Shown here: positions 15,210 to 16,583 of the stretch, piece by piece
Layout of the letters: each line of letters begins with the position of its first letter
Numbering within the stretch: position 1 is the stretch's first letter
Assembly (NCBI GenBank): GCA_964352985.1
Contig: CAYGUK010000089.1
Coordinates: 1 to 16,583 of the forward strand
DNA: 16,583 nt
From: CAYGUK01 sp964352985
GTDB lineage: Bacteria; Pseudomonadota; Gammaproteobacteria; JAHCLG01
Direction: 5' to 3'
Program-made: the position numbers and the translations under genes
The notes under the pieces: generated by a model
Seen by the model: the letters and a program-made list of their open reading frames with translations, nothing else
Told to the model about the DNA's origin: nothing
Database searches by the model: none

Positions 15210-15239
15210 TTAAGCTTCACGCCCTTAGATAAATATATT
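15210..15239 (+). promoter_or_regulatory. Possible tpiA promoter
   Basis: TTAAGC (15210-15215), 18-bp spacer, TATATT (15234-15239), about 35 bp before the tpiA ATG. The -10 is good and the -35 poor. tpiA needs its own promoter or long read-through, given the 0.7 kb upstream. Confidence 0.3.
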
Positions 15240-15273
15240 AACATGTATAAAATGTGTACATAATAGGTATAAA

Positions 15274-16032
15274 ATGCGTCGCCCTGTTGTAGCTGCAAAT
15301 TGGAAAATGAATGGTATTAAATCTGAAGCTAAATCTTTAGTGAAATCCATTACCAATGAAATAGATGTTCAGTCTACGTCCGCGTCATGTGTTCTTACAC
15401 CACCGAGTATTTATTTAGAATATGTTGGTTCATTATTAAATCATTCAATGATTGAGTTAGGTGCGCAAAATATAAGCCAACATCTCCAAGGCGCATTCAC
15501 TGGTGAAATTTCCGGTAAGATGATCCAAGATGTAGGGTGCCGTTATGTCTTAGTTGGGCATTCTGAAAGGCGTTCCATTTATGGTGAGTCTGATGAAATC
15601 GTGGCGCTTAAATTTCAAGCAGCAGTCAATGCTGGATTAATTCCAATCTTGTGCGTGGGTGAGTCATTAGCACAACGAGAAAAAAACTTAACGAGTGAAA
15701 TCGTTATTTCCCAGATTGCTGAAGTGTTAAATCGCGTAGACCAGGAAAGATTCTTAAATAGCATTATTGCTTACGAACCTGTTTGGGCGATTGGTACAGG
15801 TAAAACAGCGACACCCCAACAAGCCCAAGAAGTGCATTATACTATTCGCCAATATTTAAGGACTCGTATTCATAGTCATGCTGATCTAATGCGAATAATT
15901 TATGGGGGAAGCGTTAAATCAAATAATGCTCGTGAATTATTTGCTGAGCCTGATATTGATGGCGGTTTAATCGGCGGCGCATCGCTAGATGCTGACGAAT
16001 TTATTAAAATATATCATTCTGCGAGAATATAA
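15274..16032 (+). CDS. tpiA: Triose-phosphate isomerase TpiA
   Basis: Interconverts dihydroxyacetone phosphate and glyceraldehyde-3-phosphate in glycolysis and gluconeogenesis. 252 aa, normal length for the homodimeric TIM barrel. Catalytic residues are all visible: Asn9 and Lys11 (ANWKMNG), His96 (VGHSERR), Glu168 (AYEPVWAIGTGKTATPQQAQEVH, which also contains flexible loop 6), and the phosphate-binding YGGSVKSNN (210-218) and GGLIGGASL (230-238). The ATG is preceded by AATAGGTATAAA, with a short AGG binding site. It ends 1 bp before secG, so the two are co-transcribed, as in many gammaproteobacteria with the tpiA-secG-tRNA-Leu order. Confidence 0.97.
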   Translation: MRRPVVAANWKMNGIKSEAKSLVKSITNEIDVQSTSASCVLTPPSIYLEYVGSLLNHSMIELGAQNISQHLQGAFTGEISGKMIQDVGCRYVLVGHSERRSIYGESDEIVALKFQAAVNAGLIPILCVGESLAQREKNLTSEIVISQIAEVLNRVDQERFLNSIIAYEPVWAIGTGKTATPQQAQEVHYTIRQYLRTRIHSHADLMRIIYGGSVKSNNARELFAEPDIDGGLIGGASLDADEFIKIYHSARI

Positions 16033-16033
16033 T

Positions 16034-16423
16034 ATGGAACAAATAATTTTACTGATACATGTAATAATCTCAATTTTTTTAATTGTGCTAGTGTTGCTTC
16101 AACATGGTAAAGGCGCCGATATTGGCGCTGCATTTGGTAGTGGTGCTTCACAAACGATTTTTGGTAGTCAAGGTTCAGGTGGTTTTTTGATGAAACTAAC
16201 TGGTGGTTTGGCTGCAGCATTTTTTGCAACAAGCTTAATTTTGGGATATTTAGCTGCTCATCAACATACTCAGAAAACATTTCTTGGTGAACCTGTTAAT
16301 TCACAAACAGTACCTGCAAATGATCTAGTGACTAAAAAAGTAGATACTAAAACGATTCAGAAGTCTGAAACAACCACACAAAAAACAACTGTGCCAACAA
16401 CAACTGACACGGAAAAAAAATAG
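16034..16423 (+). CDS. secG: Protein translocase subunit SecG
   Basis: Non-essential SecYEG channel subunit in the inner membrane. 129 aa from ATG 16034, chosen because it gives the canonical SecG N-terminus (MEQIILLIHVIISIFLIVLVLLQHGKGADIG type) and follows the tpiA stop by 1 bp; an in-frame extension from 15989 would overlap tpiA with no ribosome binding site. Two membrane segments (3-22 and 52-74) flank the conserved cytoplasmic loop QHGKGADIGAAFGSGASQTIFGSQGSGGF. The C-terminal ~50 residues are polar, rich in Thr, Lys and Gln, and variable among SecG proteins. tRNA-Leu follows 18 bp after the stop with no room for a separate promoter. Confidence 0.96.
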   Translation: MEQIILLIHVIISIFLIVLVLLQHGKGADIGAAFGSGASQTIFGSQGSGGFLMKLTGGLAAAFFATSLILGYLAAHQHTQKTFLGEPVNSQTVPANDLVTKKVDTKTIQKSETTTQKTTVPTTTDTEKK

Positions 16424-16441
16424 TTAATGATGTTTGATTAA

Positions 16442-16526
16442 GCCGAAGTGGTGGAATTGGTAGACACGCTGTCTTGAGGGGGCAGTGGCGAAAGCCGTGC
16501 CGGTTCGAGTCCGGCCTTCGGCACCA
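16442..16526 (+). tRNA. tRNA-Leu (GAG)
   Basis: 85 bases with encoded CCA. The acceptor stem GCCGAAG (16442-16448) pairs with CTTCGGC (16516-16522), with discriminator A. Class II with a long variable arm (TGGCGAAAGCC region), as expected for Leu. The anticodon stem CTGTC/GGCAG holds the loop TTGAGGG with anticodon GAG, reading CUC/CUU. T-arm GCCGGTTCGAGTCCGGC is perfect. It lies 18 bp after secG, the same neighbour as leuU in E. coli, and is probably cut from the tpiA-secG transcript. Confidence 0.97.
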
Positions 16527-16528
16527 TT

Positions 16529-16560
16529 TTTGCTAGAAGTTTGTAGGACAAACTAGCAAA
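16529..16560 (+). repeat. Hairpin after tRNA-Leu
   Basis: TTTGCTA (16529-16535) + GTTTGT (16539-16544) pair with ACAAAC + TAGCAAA (16548-16560), a 13-bp stem with a 3-base bulge and an AGG loop. No U-run follows. It may guide tRNA 3'-end processing or attenuate the transcript. An ATG at 16581-16583 is cut by the window end and cannot be judged. Confidence 0.45.
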
Positions 16561-16583
16561 TTCGTTGCATTTACATATAGATG

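Larger units (their letters stand above)
14546..15273. other. 728-bp region between the AlkD-like gene and tpiA
   Basis: There is no long gene here. From left to right it holds a GC-rich hairpin (14564-14593), a 34-codon minus-strand ORF (14611-14715), a hairpin overlapping that ORF's ribosome binding site (14724-14772), a T-rich terminator-like element (14859-14900), a protein-like 45-codon plus-strand stretch (14955-15092), and a weak tpiA promoter. Base composition changes sharply: the small ORF is about 47% GC, while the following 200 bp are far more AT-rich. Confidence 0.6.

Noticed and set aside
15989..16033. Upstream in-frame start for secG
   Set aside because: It would add 15 residues overlapping tpiA ahead of the canonical SecG N-terminus, with no ribosome binding site.
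1..16583. CRISPR array, insertion sequence, integrase, prophage or rRNA
   Set aside because: No regularly spaced repeats, no transposase or integrase-like protein, no terminal repeats around the unknown genes, and no rRNA sequence were seen.

Overview
The window is AT-rich chromosomal DNA from a gammaproteobacterium. The core order rlmE - ftsH - (2.4 kb of unknown genes) - folP - glmM - (alkylation-repair-like gene plus 0.7 kb) - tpiA - secG - tRNA-Leu(GAG), with yhbY divergent from rlmE, is the standard gammaproteobacterial arrangement. The order with tpiA between glmM and secG is the Pseudomonas/Legionella/Coxiella type rather than the E. coli type. Low GC, many orphan proteins and interruptions of a normally tight cluster fit an intracellular or host-associated lineage such as the Legionellales. 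That placement is inference; no single gene here proves it.

Left third (1-5080), accessory. A secreted orphan (minus strand) diverges from a plus-strand series that is probably one operon: DUF938-type methyltransferase, GNAT acetyltransferase, small membrane-anchored orphan, transglutaminase-like protein with a Cys-His-Asp triad, and an aminoglycoside/hydroxyurea-phosphotransferase-like kinase. A 10-N scaffold gap follows, then an orphan protein with a C-terminal membrane anchor.

Middle (5080-9150). A minus-strand operon runs yhbY (ribosome assembly) - secreted Gln-rich orphan - macrodomain deacetylase. Divergent from it are rlmE (23S rRNA 2'-O-methyltransferase) and ftsH (membrane AAA+ protease, probably starting at TTG).

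Right part (9150-16583). A long hairpin follows ftsH. Next is a large unknown gene split by a run of nine T; removing one T joins the two pieces into a single frame of about 715 codons. Then come folP (dihydropteroate synthase with unusual substrate-loop residues), glmM (phosphoglucosamine mutase), an AlkD-like HEAT-repeat protein overlapping glmM, and a 728-bp stretch without a large gene. That stretch hides a minus-strand unit: a 5' hairpin touching the ribosome binding site, a 34-codon ORF, and a GC-rich terminator-like hairpin. tpiA, secG and tRNA-Leu close the window.

The core genes serve translation and ribosome maturation (yhbY, rlmE, tRNA), membrane protein quality control and export (ftsH, secG), folate and cell-wall precursor synthesis (folP, glmM) and glycolysis (tpiA). 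The observations most worth a second look are the T9-split orphan gene, the small minus-strand unit at 14564-14772, the altered FolP loops, and the transglutaminase-like/kinase pair.
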